In this document: positions 6,942 to 13,550 of the stretch, piece after piece
How positions within the stretch are numbered: position 1 is the first letter of the stretch
Layout of the letters: each line of letters starts with the position of its first letter
Assembly: GCA_029933535.1 (NCBI GenBank)
Contig: JAOZNZ010000020.1
Coordinates: 1-14,805 of the forward strand
Reading direction: 5' to 3'
DNA: 14,805 nt
From: a bacterium
Lineage (GTDB): Bacteria; Auribacterota; UBA3054; B51-G9
Translations under genes and position numbers: made by a program
Notes under the pieces: generated by a model
What the model was told of the DNA's origin: nothing
Seen by the model: the letters and a program-made list of their open reading frames with translations, nothing else
Databases searched by the model: none

Positions 6942-6970
6942 ATTATATCAAAGGTTTTAATTTGAGTCAA
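6942..6970 (-). promoter_or_regulatory. Strong sigma-70 promoter of tRNA-Cys
   Basis: TTGACT (6965-6970), a 17-bp spacer and TATAAT (6942-6947) on the minus strand make a near-consensus promoter. The start point falls about 7 nt before the mature tRNA. The stretch after the -10 is GC-rich (AGCCGGCCCG), a discriminator type associated with stringently controlled stable-RNA promoters. Confidence 0.85.
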
Positions 6971-7048
6971 CATGCAAAAGATTTTAATTAGCTTGCAATA
7001 CCAGTGATTAGTATTCAACATATTTCGAATTTGCAAATAGCCAAATCA

Positions 7049-7930
7049 TCATTTAGGATTTAGTTCTTTGTGCTCTTTGTATTTATACTTGCATTTTTTG
7101 TTAGTCCTAAATGCGTTAGTGCCGAGATACTCACCGATAAGAACATTGGCATTTACATTTGCAGATTTGTATATATTATTGGCATAACCTCTAACATAAA
7201 TCGAACTTTTAGAATTCAAAAGAACTTTCATTGTCCATGGTTTACCAATAGTATATTTTTTGCCGTTCGCGCTTTGAATCCAATGAGTACCGTTGTCAGC
7301 ATATACTGCCTCCTCGTTCAGATAAACTCTTACAAGTTCATTAGTGGGCAGCTCAGATGGCAGATTGTTTTGAGTCATCTTAAAAAGATATTTTCCAGAG
7401 TTCTTATTCTGTTTAAACTTTAGCGCGCGGGTATTCATATCTTCGTAATTACTTTGTTGTTGATAACGTGCTTCAAAAGACCCGGTGTCTGCAGTAAGTA
7501 GTTTTTCATCAACATATTCAACATCTTTAAAACGCCATTTCTCAACTTCAAGCCAACATCTAGCTGAACCGGTATGAGCACGAATGATAATAGTAAAAAC
7601 TCCAATATCGAGCAATTCGCGTGCTAATATTTGTTCAATATTTGTTGAACCGTAAGAAACAGAAGACCAGATAGGGTCATCGAGATCATATTTCCCGATA
7701 CCCCAGTCCGGATTAGACTGGCCGTAATAACAATCGAGCGGTGCGTAAGTATTCGGAGATTCGGCATTTTGTGGATTTCGCAGAATGAGGTCCATGTCAT
7801 CTTCTATAGGATCACCTACCCAATATAATTTAATTATATATCCAAAGTTGTCTTCATCATCTGCAAAAGATATTTCGGCAGAAAAAAGCGCTATAAAAAT
7901 AATGGCCATTGAGAGCATAAAAGTTTTCAT
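7049..7930 (-). CDS. Uncharacterised secreted protein in the hpf-hprK-ptsH operon
   Basis: Not recognised as a named protein. The 293 residues begin with a clear Sec signal peptide: K2, a hydrophobic core at about 4-18, and a likely cut after SFA at residue 23. The mature part starts with an acidic stretch (DDEDN). Residues 35-130 contain LYWVGDPIEDDMDLILRNP and a later run VFTIIIRAHTG. This pattern of aspartates plus a beta-rich tail recalls YfaP/DUF2135-like beta-sandwich domains, a weak resemblance only. Three cysteines (67, 125, 280) remain after processing and the C terminus is lysine-rich. The ATG lies 4 bp after the ptsH TAA, so cotranscription and coupled translation are likely. A link between an exported protein and HPr signalling is inferred only from this arrangement. 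Confidence 0.8.
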   Translation of the reverse strand: MKTFMLSMAIIFIALFSAEISFADDEDNFGYIIKLYWVGDPIEDDMDLILRNPQNAESPNTYAPLDCYYGQSNPDWGIGKYDLDDPIWSSVSYGSTNIEQILARELLDIGVFTIIIRAHTGSARCWLEVEKWRFKDVEYVDEKLLTADTGSFEARYQQQSNYEDMNTRALKFKQNKNSGKYLFKMTQNNLPSELPTNELVRVYLNEEAVYADNGTHWIQSANGKKYTIGKPWTMKVLLNSKSSIYVRGYANNIYKSANVNANVLIGEYLGTNAFRTNKKCKYKYKEHKELNPK

Positions 7931-7934
7931 AATA

Positions 7935-8222
7935 TTAGTCTTCGTTGAATTTAGAGTTTATAAGTTGTTCAATTTCATTAAGTAATTCTTCACCGTCAGC
8001 TCCTGTGGTTCTAAAACGAAGCTTGGTTCCCTGGCCGGCAGCGAGCATCATCACACCCATAATAGATTTAGCATTTACCTCATCTTGTTCATCATGAGAA
8101 ACGAACAAATCCGCTTCATACTGATTAGCGGTTTGAACCAGCATAGAGGAAGGGCGGGCATGTATGCCCAATTTATTTATAACTATTATTTCGCGAATTA
8201 TTTCTTGATTATTCACAGTCAA
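7935..8222 (-). CDS. ptsH: HPr-family phosphocarrier protein
   Basis: HPr carries phosphate from enzyme I to sugar EIIA domains in the PTS. Where HPr kinase is present it is also a regulator phosphorylated on serine. Both sites are intact: GIHARP with H21 (His15 in standard numbering) and VNAKSIMGVM with S53 (Ser46). The 95-residue length is slightly above the usual 85-90. The start codon appears to be TTG at 8220-8222, with AAGGA 9 nt upstream. The only close alternative is a GTG two codons later, whose spacing to AAGGA is too long. It follows hprK by 12 bp. No enzyme I or EII gene is in the window, so a mainly regulatory role is possible. Confidence 0.93.
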   Translation of the reverse strand: MTVNNQEIIREIIVINKLGIHARPSSMLVQTANQYEADLFVSHDEQDEVNAKSIMGVMMLAAGQGTKLRFRTTGADGEELLNEIEQLINSKFNED

Positions 8223-8234
8223 ATTTTGTATTCC

Positions 8235-9179
8235 TTATTTTTTTTTCATTGAAGCGATTAAATGTTCATTAAAATCTCTTGCGGCATTAAATCCCAGCTT
8301 CTTCAATTTTTCATTCTGCGCGGCTGTTTCAATTAGCAAAGCAACATCGCGTCCTGACTTAACCGGAATAAGAACATTAGGAAATTCCATGCCCAGGAGA
8401 TCAATATTTTTATTATCGATTCCGAGACGTTCATAATTACGATCATCCTGCCATTCTTCAAGAGTAACGACGAAATCAATGTGTTTCCACATTCTTATGG
8501 ATTTAACTCCATATAATGATTGGATGTTAATAATGCCGATACCCCTTATTTCCATATGGTGGCCGATCATTGGATTTGCGTATCCGGTAACAAACATTCC
8601 TTCAGTAAGTTTAAGTGTAACAACATCATCTCCAATCAATATGTGCCCGCGTTCAACGAGACTTAGAGCACATTCACTTTTTCCTACGCTTGCTTTTCCC
8701 GTAATAAGAACGCCCATTCCATATACTTCCATAAGAACGCCATGAACTTTAGTAGAAGGAGAAAATTGTTCTTCCAGCCATACTGAAGTTTTATTTACAA
8801 CTTTCATTGTAATGCCCGGCGCTCTGATAATGGGCACATTATATTTATTACTTAAAGTAACGGTTTCAGGTAAAGGAATGAAATTTCTGGCAATAATGAA
8901 TGCCGGAATTCGCATTTGCATTAACCGGCTGAGTCGCTTGTAATGCTCCACTGACGAAATGTTTTTCAGATAGTCCATTTCAACCAGTCCAAGAACCTGG
9001 AGCCTGTGTTTTGCAAAATGTTCGTAATAACCGGCAAGAGCCAAACCAGGGCGGTTGACTTCTGCGGCAGTAATTGATCTTTGAAGACCATTAAAGCCTG
9101 AGATGACTTTAAATTTCATTTCATCTCCCAAGCCATCTAAAAGTTCCTGAACAGTAACTGATATTTTTCCGCTTTTCAT
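8235..9179 (-). CDS. hprK: HPr kinase/phosphorylase
   Basis: Bifunctional sensor enzyme that phosphorylates HPr on the regulatory serine and removes that phosphate again. The 314 residues have the usual N-terminal domain (about 1-130) and C-terminal kinase domain. In the kinase domain are HGVLMEVYG with the conserved H146, the P-loop GKASVGKS (161-168), GDD at 183-185, and the HprK signature EIRGIGIINIQSLYG (210-224). The loop PVKSGRDVALLIETAAQN matches the late phosphorylase region. The P-loop reads A-S-V where many homologues have S-G-x, a modest deviation that keeps GKS. It lies 9 bp after hpf and 12 bp before ptsH, its substrate, so the three form an operon. Confidence 0.95.
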   Translation of the reverse strand: MKSGKISVTVQELLDGLGDEMKFKVISGFNGLQRSITAAEVNRPGLALAGYYEHFAKHRLQVLGLVEMDYLKNISSVEHYKRLSRLMQMRIPAFIIARNFIPLPETVTLSNKYNVPIIRAPGITMKVVNKTSVWLEEQFSPSTKVHGVLMEVYGMGVLITGKASVGKSECALSLVERGHILIGDDVVTLKLTEGMFVTGYANPMIGHHMEIRGIGIINIQSLYGVKSIRMWKHIDFVVTLEEWQDDRNYERLGIDNKNIDLLGMEFPNVLIPVKSGRDVALLIETAAQNEKLKKLGFNAARDFNEHLIASMKKK

Positions 9180-9188
9180 ATTGAAAAA

Positions 9189-9512
9189 TTATTCTTCGGG
9201 TGTCTGGTGAGTTTTTTTATGATGGTTGGAAATCTTGTCTTTCAATTTTCGTGTTTGAGAGGCAATTTTATCTTCGAGCTCATCAATAACTACCCGCAAG
9301 TTTTTGTTTCTTGCCGTTGCGGTAATTGTGTTATGTGTTTTGAAATTAATAATTGCGGTACCTTCATACTCATAAGCATCGAGAGCAATATTTACTTTTG
9401 CGCTTGTAACAGGCCCGGGAAAAACTTTCAATGCTGCCGAAAGTTTTTGTATTAATATAGATTTAGTATCGTCTTCAAGTTCAAAATGTATTCCGGTTAC
9501 AGAAATTTCCAT
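9189..9512 (-). CDS. hpf: Ribosome hibernation promoting factor, short form (RaiA/HPF family)
   Basis: A 107-residue cytoplasmic protein that binds the 30S decoding region and inactivates or stabilises ribosomes under stress. The sequence fits the family fold: MEISVTGIHFEL start, VNIALDAYEYEGTAIINF strand pair, and a basic helix (ELEDKIASQTRKLKDKI) followed by a charged histidine/lysine tail. It lacks the C-terminal dimerisation domain of long HPF, so it is a short form. AGGAG lies 6 nt before the ATG, among the best ribosome-binding sites in the window. It heads the hpf-hprK-ptsH operon behind a candidate promoter. Proximity of hpf to PTS-type regulators is known from other bacteria (for example the rpoN region of proteobacteria). 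Confidence 0.9.
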   Translation of the reverse strand: MEISVTGIHFELEDDTKSILIQKLSAALKVFPGPVTSAKVNIALDAYEYEGTAIINFKTHNTITATARNKNLRVVIDELEDKIASQTRKLKDKISNHHKKTHQTPEE

Positions 9513-9547
9513 TTCAATCTCCTGTTTGTTTAATTATTATTTATTAT

Positions 9548-9576
9548 ATTTTACCACAAAATCAAAAAAAAGTCAC
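9548..9576 (-). promoter_or_regulatory. Candidate promoter of the hpf-hprK-ptsH operon
   Basis: On the minus strand GTGACT (9571-9576) and TAAAAT (9548-9553) are 17 bp apart. TG sits one base before the -10, an extended -10 arrangement. It lies in the 75-bp gap behind pheA. The -35 is only a 4/6 match, so confidence is moderate. Confidence 0.4.
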
Positions 9577-9587
9577 GTTAAAAATTA

Positions 9588-10415
9588 TTATGAATTCGGA
9601 AAATATGGATATGAACCAAGAATTTTAACGAAATAACAGCGCTTCTTAAGCTGTTTAACTGCGTTGTATACATCTTCATTATCAATATGACCAATTAAAT
9701 CTACAAAAAAGAAATATTCCCACGCTTGTACTTTGTTTGGTCGGCTTTCTATCTTCGAAAGATTGATTTTCGCCTCCGAAAACGGTTTTAATGCATCATA
9801 TAACGCACCGGCATAATCTTTAATAGCAAAAAGTAAAGACGTCTTGCTGTTCGATGCTTCGGATGATGCTTTATTGCTTATAACAAGAAAACGTGTTGTG
9901 TTTTGAGCATAATCTTCTATTGAATGCGCAAGAAATTTCAGACCGTACTTTTCTGATGCTAATTTACTTGCTACTGCCGCAGAATCTTCTCTCTCAGATA
10001 CTATCTCTGCCGCATGGGCAGTGCTGTAAGTGTCAATATGCTTAACGTCCGGAAGATTTTTCCTAAACCATTCTTTACATTGAGCAAATGCAATTGGAAT
10101 TGTATAAACTGTTGTGATTTTATCAAGTTCAGAATTACTCAATAAATTTAAATGAATTTCGAGGAATACTTCCGCAACAATTTTGACATCTGATTTTATA
10201 AACATATCAAGAGTATGACTTACCATTCCCTCATTTGAATTCTCAACAGGTACTACACCATAATCTACAGTACCGTTTTCAACCGATTCAAAAACATCGG
10301 CAATCGATTCACATGGGGCGAAATCGGCATTTTGTTGAAAATGCTGAATCGCAGCCTGATTAGAGAATGAGGTTGGCGGACCCATGTAAGCTACATTTTT
10401 TGTTTTATTAATCAT
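9588..10415 (-). CDS. pheA: Prephenate dehydratase
   Basis: Converts prephenate to phenylpyruvate, the committed step to phenylalanine. The 275 residues form a monofunctional enzyme: an N-terminal catalytic domain (VAYMGPPTSFSNQAA at 8-22, VPVENSNEG at 55-63, the catalytic-site motif TRFLVI at 174-179) and a C-terminal ACT regulatory domain with the phenylalanine-binding ESRP motif (223-226) and WEYFFFVDLIGH. The chorismate mutase domain found at the N terminus of bifunctional P-proteins is absent, so chorismate mutase must be encoded elsewhere. It is separated from trpS by a repeat-rich 166-bp gap and from hpf by 75 bp. No convincing promoter or Shine-Dalgarno site was seen. Confidence 0.95.
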   Translation of the reverse strand: MINKTKNVAYMGPPTSFSNQAAIQHFQQNADFAPCESIADVFESVENGTVDYGVVPVENSNEGMVSHTLDMFIKSDVKIVAEVFLEIHLNLLSNSELDKITTVYTIPIAFAQCKEWFRKNLPDVKHIDTYSTAHAAEIVSEREDSAAVASKLASEKYGLKFLAHSIEDYAQNTTRFLVISNKASSEASNSKTSLLFAIKDYAGALYDALKPFSEAKINLSKIESRPNKVQAWEYFFFVDLIGHIDNEDVYNAVKQLKKRCYFVKILGSYPYFPNS

Positions 10416-10432
10416 TAGGACAATTTAAATTT

Positions 10433-10459
10433 CTAATTGCTCTAATTACTCTAATTTCT
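10433..10459. repeat. Tandem nonamer CTAATTNCT x3 upstream of pheA
   Basis: CTAATTGCT, CTAATTACT and CTAATTTCT are adjacent and differ only at position 7. Read on the other strand the core is AATTAG, which is also the core of the larger array at 10523-10585. The two blocks therefore face each other in opposite orientation. Confidence 0.85.
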
Positions 10460-10522
10460 AAACAAATCCCAATACACAAAAAAAGAAATGTCCAATTTGT
10501 GCTTTGTTTTTTGGATGATTAT

Positions 10523-10585
10523 TTAGGTTAATTAGGTTAATTAGGTCAATTAGGTTAATTAGGTCAATTAGGTCAATTAGGTCAA
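10523..10585. repeat. Tandem nonamer (TTAGGTYAA)7 running into trpS
   Basis: Seven contiguous 9-bp units differ only by C or T at position 7, in the order T, T, C, T, C, C, C. The last unit covers 10577-10585 and supplies the trpS stop codon (TCA on plus, TGA on minus, 10582-10584). Confidence 0.95.
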
Positions 10586-11640
10586 TGTTTCTTCCTATAT
10601 TTCTCCGCGGATCTTCTTATACGGTTCCACGCGCCGGATAATCCCATGGCTTTTCTAACTTCCCGCATAGTTTCTGTAGCGATTTTGCGCATACGTTCAG
10701 TTCCATTCATCACAATTGCTTCAACCAATCCTTTTTCCGATTCGTATTTAGCGTAACGTTCCCGCATAGGTGAAAGGAATTCATTAATTGCTTTAGCAAG
10801 TTTATCTTTAACTTCTCCATCACCTACGTTTCCGGTTTGATAACGCTGTTTCAGGTCATCTACTTCATTTTTATTACTGTTGAACGCGTCGTGATAAATA
10901 AAAACAGGATTACCTTCAACTGTTCCGGGTATATCCGCGCGAACACGTTTTGGATCAGTATACATTCCGCGCACTTTTTTATCTACAATATTTTTGTCAT
11001 CTGAAAGGAAGATACAGTTGTCGAGACTTTTTGACATTTTAGCCTTATTATCTGTGCCGACAAGTGTAGGAACATCTCCAACCATGTGTTCAGGAATAGG
11101 AAAAACTTCGCCGTAAAGATTATTAAATCTTCTTGCAATCTCTCTCGTGATTTCCACATGACAAATATTATCTTTACCAACAGGTACAAGATTGGCTCGC
11201 GGTAAAAGTATGTCGGCAGCTTGAAGAACGGGATAGCCAAGCAGTCCAAACGGCATTTCTTCGTCATCAATATGAGCAGCCTGTGCCATTTCTTTCAGGG
11301 ATGGAAGCCGGCTCAGTCTGTTAACTGTCACAAGATTTTCAAGTATTAAATTCAATTCATAAATTTCCGGAATCATTGATTGAAGATAAATTGTAACTCT
11401 TTCCGGATTGATTCCGGCTGCAAGGTAATCGAGTACCATTCCATGAACGTTCGAGCTGATTTTGTCTATGCCTTCACGAGTCGGTTTCGTTGTCAACATA
11501 TGCAAATCGGCGATTATAAGAATTGTATCAAATTCATTTTGTAACTCCGCTCGCTTTTGCAGAGAGCCAACGTAGTGACCAAGATGTAGTCGGCCGGTAG
11601 GTCTGTCACCTGTAAGAATTCTTTTTTTTGATTCAGTCAT
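10582..11640 (-). CDS. trpS: Tryptophanyl-tRNA synthetase
   Basis: Class I aminoacyl-tRNA synthetase that charges tRNA-Trp. The 352 residues show the N-terminal GDRPTGRLHLGHYVGSL (11-27) with the HIGH-type motif at 19-22, and KMSKS at 201-205 preceded by GTDNKA. Length is slightly above the common 330-340; the extra residues form a basic C-terminal tail. The stop codon lies inside the nonamer repeat array. The start follows the membrane-protein gene by 11 bp. Its leader is an A-rich run (AAAATAAAATAAAATG) without a Shine-Dalgarno site. No T-box or trp leader was found, in keeping with transcription from upstream genes. Confidence 0.96.
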   Translation of the reverse strand: MTESKKRILTGDRPTGRLHLGHYVGSLQKRAELQNEFDTILIIADLHMLTTKPTREGIDKISSNVHGMVLDYLAAGINPERVTIYLQSMIPEIYELNLILENLVTVNRLSRLPSLKEMAQAAHIDDEEMPFGLLGYPVLQAADILLPRANLVPVGKDNICHVEITREIARRFNNLYGEVFPIPEHMVGDVPTLVGTDNKAKMSKSLDNCIFLSDDKNIVDKKVRGMYTDPKRVRADIPGTVEGNPVFIYHDAFNSNKNEVDDLKQRYQTGNVGDGEVKDKLAKAINEFLSPMRERYAKYESEKGLVEAIVMNGTERMRKIATETMREVRKAMGLSGAWNRIRRSAEKYRKKH

Positions 11641-11651
11641 TTTATTTTATT

Positions 11652-12563
11652 TTATTTTTTAATTTGATTTTCAGATTTGGAAATATTATCTGCCCAGTAT
11701 CTTGGACTGTTAATAAAGTAAAAAGCTGTTAATATAGAAATAGCAAGCGGACCGGTAATCAACATCCATGCCGCACCGGTGATTTGAATTTTCAAATTAT
11801 TTACCGGTGATGAGGCAGAACCTGATATAAGATTTACAAAAGAGTCGATATAAGTCCACGATGGAATAACTATTGTAAGGATCAAAAGAAATCCGCAAAA
11901 TAAAATAATCGGCCATTTCCATACCACATATTTAAACGGAACAAGCTTTGATGAAAAAGATAAAGCTGCCAATGAAGGCATTTCTTCAAAAACTACGAGC
12001 GGGATGGCGAAAATAAGCTTGCCAATCAATGCCGCAGCGGGCAAAATAGCCCATGAAGCTGTTAAAATAAGAATTGTTGAAGCGGCAATATAACCTGCAG
12101 GAATAAAAATTATCCAGACTGCTTTGCATATAATCAATGCAAATTGAGCATAAATTGTAATAAGCATCCAAGTGAAAAAAGTGGAAAAAGAAGTTCGCAT
12201 CGCTCGTTTCCATGCAGTATTTACAGCATCAGGAATTGATGGTGTGGAAGATTTCGAATCGCTGAAAATTATGTCCCCGGAAAGCCAGCTCCACGCAGCT
12301 ATCATTGCGCCGAAAGAGAAAAAACGGATTGCATATATTAGAAATTGGAAAACGGAAAAAGTCGTGCTGTCATGCATCCACGCGGCAACACCCGCGTTTT
12401 TAATTGAATGCTCGCTTATAGAGGTTAAAACGAGAGCAATAAACGGCAATATACCGACAATAAAAAAATAAAAAAATCGGCTTAAAAATATATTAACACC
12501 ATACGCTAAAATCGGTGGTGCTTCAATTTCTTCAGGGGTGATTTCAATTGCAAGCTCAGACAT
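11652..12563 (-). CDS. Unrecognised multi-pass membrane protein
   Basis: No family was recognised. From the chosen start the protein has 303 residues and about six hydrophobic segments (roughly 28-47, 73-97, 127-148, 151-175, 215-236, 262-284). A soluble acidic N terminus (ELAIEITPEEIE) precedes them and the C-terminal tail is charged. It is rich in tryptophan and has no obvious catalytic motif. PLVVFEEMPSLAALSFSSKL (188-207) sits after a membrane segment and may be an amphipathic element. A start at 12587 would add eight residues and overlap the Nif3 gene. The start at 12563 is preferred because it falls 4 bp after that gene's TAA and has GAG about 10 nt upstream. It sits in a likely operon between Nif3 and trpS; function unknown. 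Confidence 0.8.
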   Translation of the reverse strand: MSELAIEITPEEIEAPPILAYGVNIFLSRFFYFFIVGILPFIALVLTSISEHSIKNAGVAAWMHDSTTFSVFQFLIYAIRFFSFGAMIAAWSWLSGDIIFSDSKSSTPSIPDAVNTAWKRAMRTSFSTFFTWMLITIYAQFALIICKAVWIIFIPAGYIAASTILILTASWAILPAAALIGKLIFAIPLVVFEEMPSLAALSFSSKLVPFKYVVWKWPIILFCGFLLILTIVIPSWTYIDSFVNLISGSASSPVNNLKIQITGAAWMLITGPLAISILTAFYFINSPRYWADNISKSENQIKK

Positions 12564-12567
12564 TTTA

Positions 12568-13323
12568 TTAAATCTCGCATGGTACATCTATAAATAAAGA
12601 CTCAACATCAAATAAAGTCGGCAAATGATTTACAAGAGCTTGTATACCGACACATTCAGTTGCATAATGACCGGCAAAAGCAACGTTTATATTAAATTCA
12701 CGGGCTTCGTGATAAGCTGATAATCTAGGCTCTCCGGTGATAAATAAATCAACATTTTGTAATACCGCTTCCGGTAATGCGTCGCACGCGGCTCCGCTGA
12801 CTATTCCGACGGTTTGTATTTCTTCAGTGCCGAAATCAAAAACACGGGTTTGTGTATTAATAGCGATATCAAGCTCACTAATTACTTCTGTTAATAGCCG
12901 CTTTTTACTGAACTTTGCGACACAGCCTATTGGTTTTCCGCCGTATTCAGCAAACCAGTCAATTATTTCCGCGTTAAGCAAATGGGCAAGTTGCGCATTA
13001 TTGCCTAATTCTACATGTGCATCCAACGGAAGATGAGCGGCGTAAAGAGATATATTATCATTAATAAGAGTTTTAACTCTTTCGTAAAATATCCCGGTTA
13101 ATGAGATGGGTTTACCCCATAAAAGTCCGTGATGAACTATTATCATATCCGCTTTGGCATCCGCGGCGGCAATGAAACCGTCAAGTGAAGCATCAACGAG
13201 TCCTACAATTCTTTTTATATGGTTTTTACCGGAGATTTGCAGGCCGTTCTGGCTATAATCTTTGAATGCATTGATGTTTAAATACTCATCGAGATAATCT
13301 GTTATTTTATTTAATTCAGTCAT
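12568..13323 (-). CDS. Nif3-family dinuclear metal-centre protein
   Basis: Member of the widespread Nif3/YbgI family (GTP cyclohydrolase I type 2 in some annotations), cytoplasmic hexamers with two bound metal ions and no settled biochemical role. The 251 residues match the bacterial short form (about 247 in E. coli YbgI) without the PII-like insert. Metal ligands are visible: HHGLLW with H64 and H65, HLPLDAH with D101, and GHYATE with H219 and E223. TGE at 196-198 is also conserved. It is followed 4 bp later by the membrane-protein gene. Upstream is a 218-bp gap with a hairpin and repeats. The ATG has no evident Shine-Dalgarno site. Confidence 0.93.
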   Translation of the reverse strand: MTELNKITDYLDEYLNINAFKDYSQNGLQISGKNHIKRIVGLVDASLDGFIAAADAKADMIIVHHGLLWGKPISLTGIFYERVKTLINDNISLYAAHLPLDAHVELGNNAQLAHLLNAEIIDWFAEYGGKPIGCVAKFSKKRLLTEVISELDIAINTQTRVFDFGTEEIQTVGIVSGAACDALPEAVLQNVDLFITGEPRLSAYHEAREFNINVAFAGHYATECVGIQALVNHLPTLFDVESLFIDVPCEI

Positions 13324-13363
13324 TGTCGTGCCGGTTTTGGTTGAATTTTGGGCACTCGGAGGA

Positions 13364-13393
13364 AATTATGTTTGGCTATCGCAAAACATAATT
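13364..13393. repeat. Hairpin-forming inverted repeat upstream of the Nif3 gene
   Basis: AATTATGTTT and AAACATAATT are perfect 10-bp arms around GGCTATCGCA. On the plus strand the hairpin is followed, about 10 nt on, by GGGTTTTTTGCTTTTT. The plus strand also shows GGAGGAAATTATG opening a 7-codon frame (13368-13391) that is buried in the stem. On the minus strand it sits in the Nif3 leader, about 40 nt before the ATG. Confidence 0.6.
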
Positions 13394-13454
13394 AAATTTC
13401 CGGGTTTTTTGCTTTTTAGTTTCTCGCTAAGTTTTTCTTTTTTTGGAATTGGTA

Positions 13455-13489
13455 TTTATTTGTAATTTATTATTTGAATTTTGTTATTT
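13455..13489. repeat. Degenerate AT-rich heptamer run
   Basis: TTTATTT, GTAATTT, ATTATTT, GAATTTT and GTTATTT follow each other without gaps (rough consensus GTWATTT). This looks like a decayed heptamer array adjoining the octamer array, but low complexity could also produce it. Confidence 0.4.
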
Positions 13490-13493
13490 AATT

Positions 13494-13525
13494 CACTCCA
13501 TCACTCCATCACCCCACCACTCCAA
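13494..13525. repeat. Tandem octamer CACTCCAT x4 (last two degenerate)
   Basis: CACTCCAT, CACTCCAT, CACCCCAC and CACTCCAA are contiguous. The block lies directly before the GTCAAAG array at the end of trxB. Confidence 0.85.
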
Positions 13526-13526
13526 C

Positions 13527-13550
13527 GTCAAAGGTCAAAGGTCAAACGTC
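13527..13550. repeat. Tandem heptamer GTCAAAG x3 running into trxB
   Basis: GTCAAAG, GTCAAAG, GTCAAAC and a partial GTC. The trxB stop (TCA on plus, 13542-13544) is inside the third unit, and the last two trxB codons (Asp, Val) are also made of repeat sequence. Confidence 0.85.
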
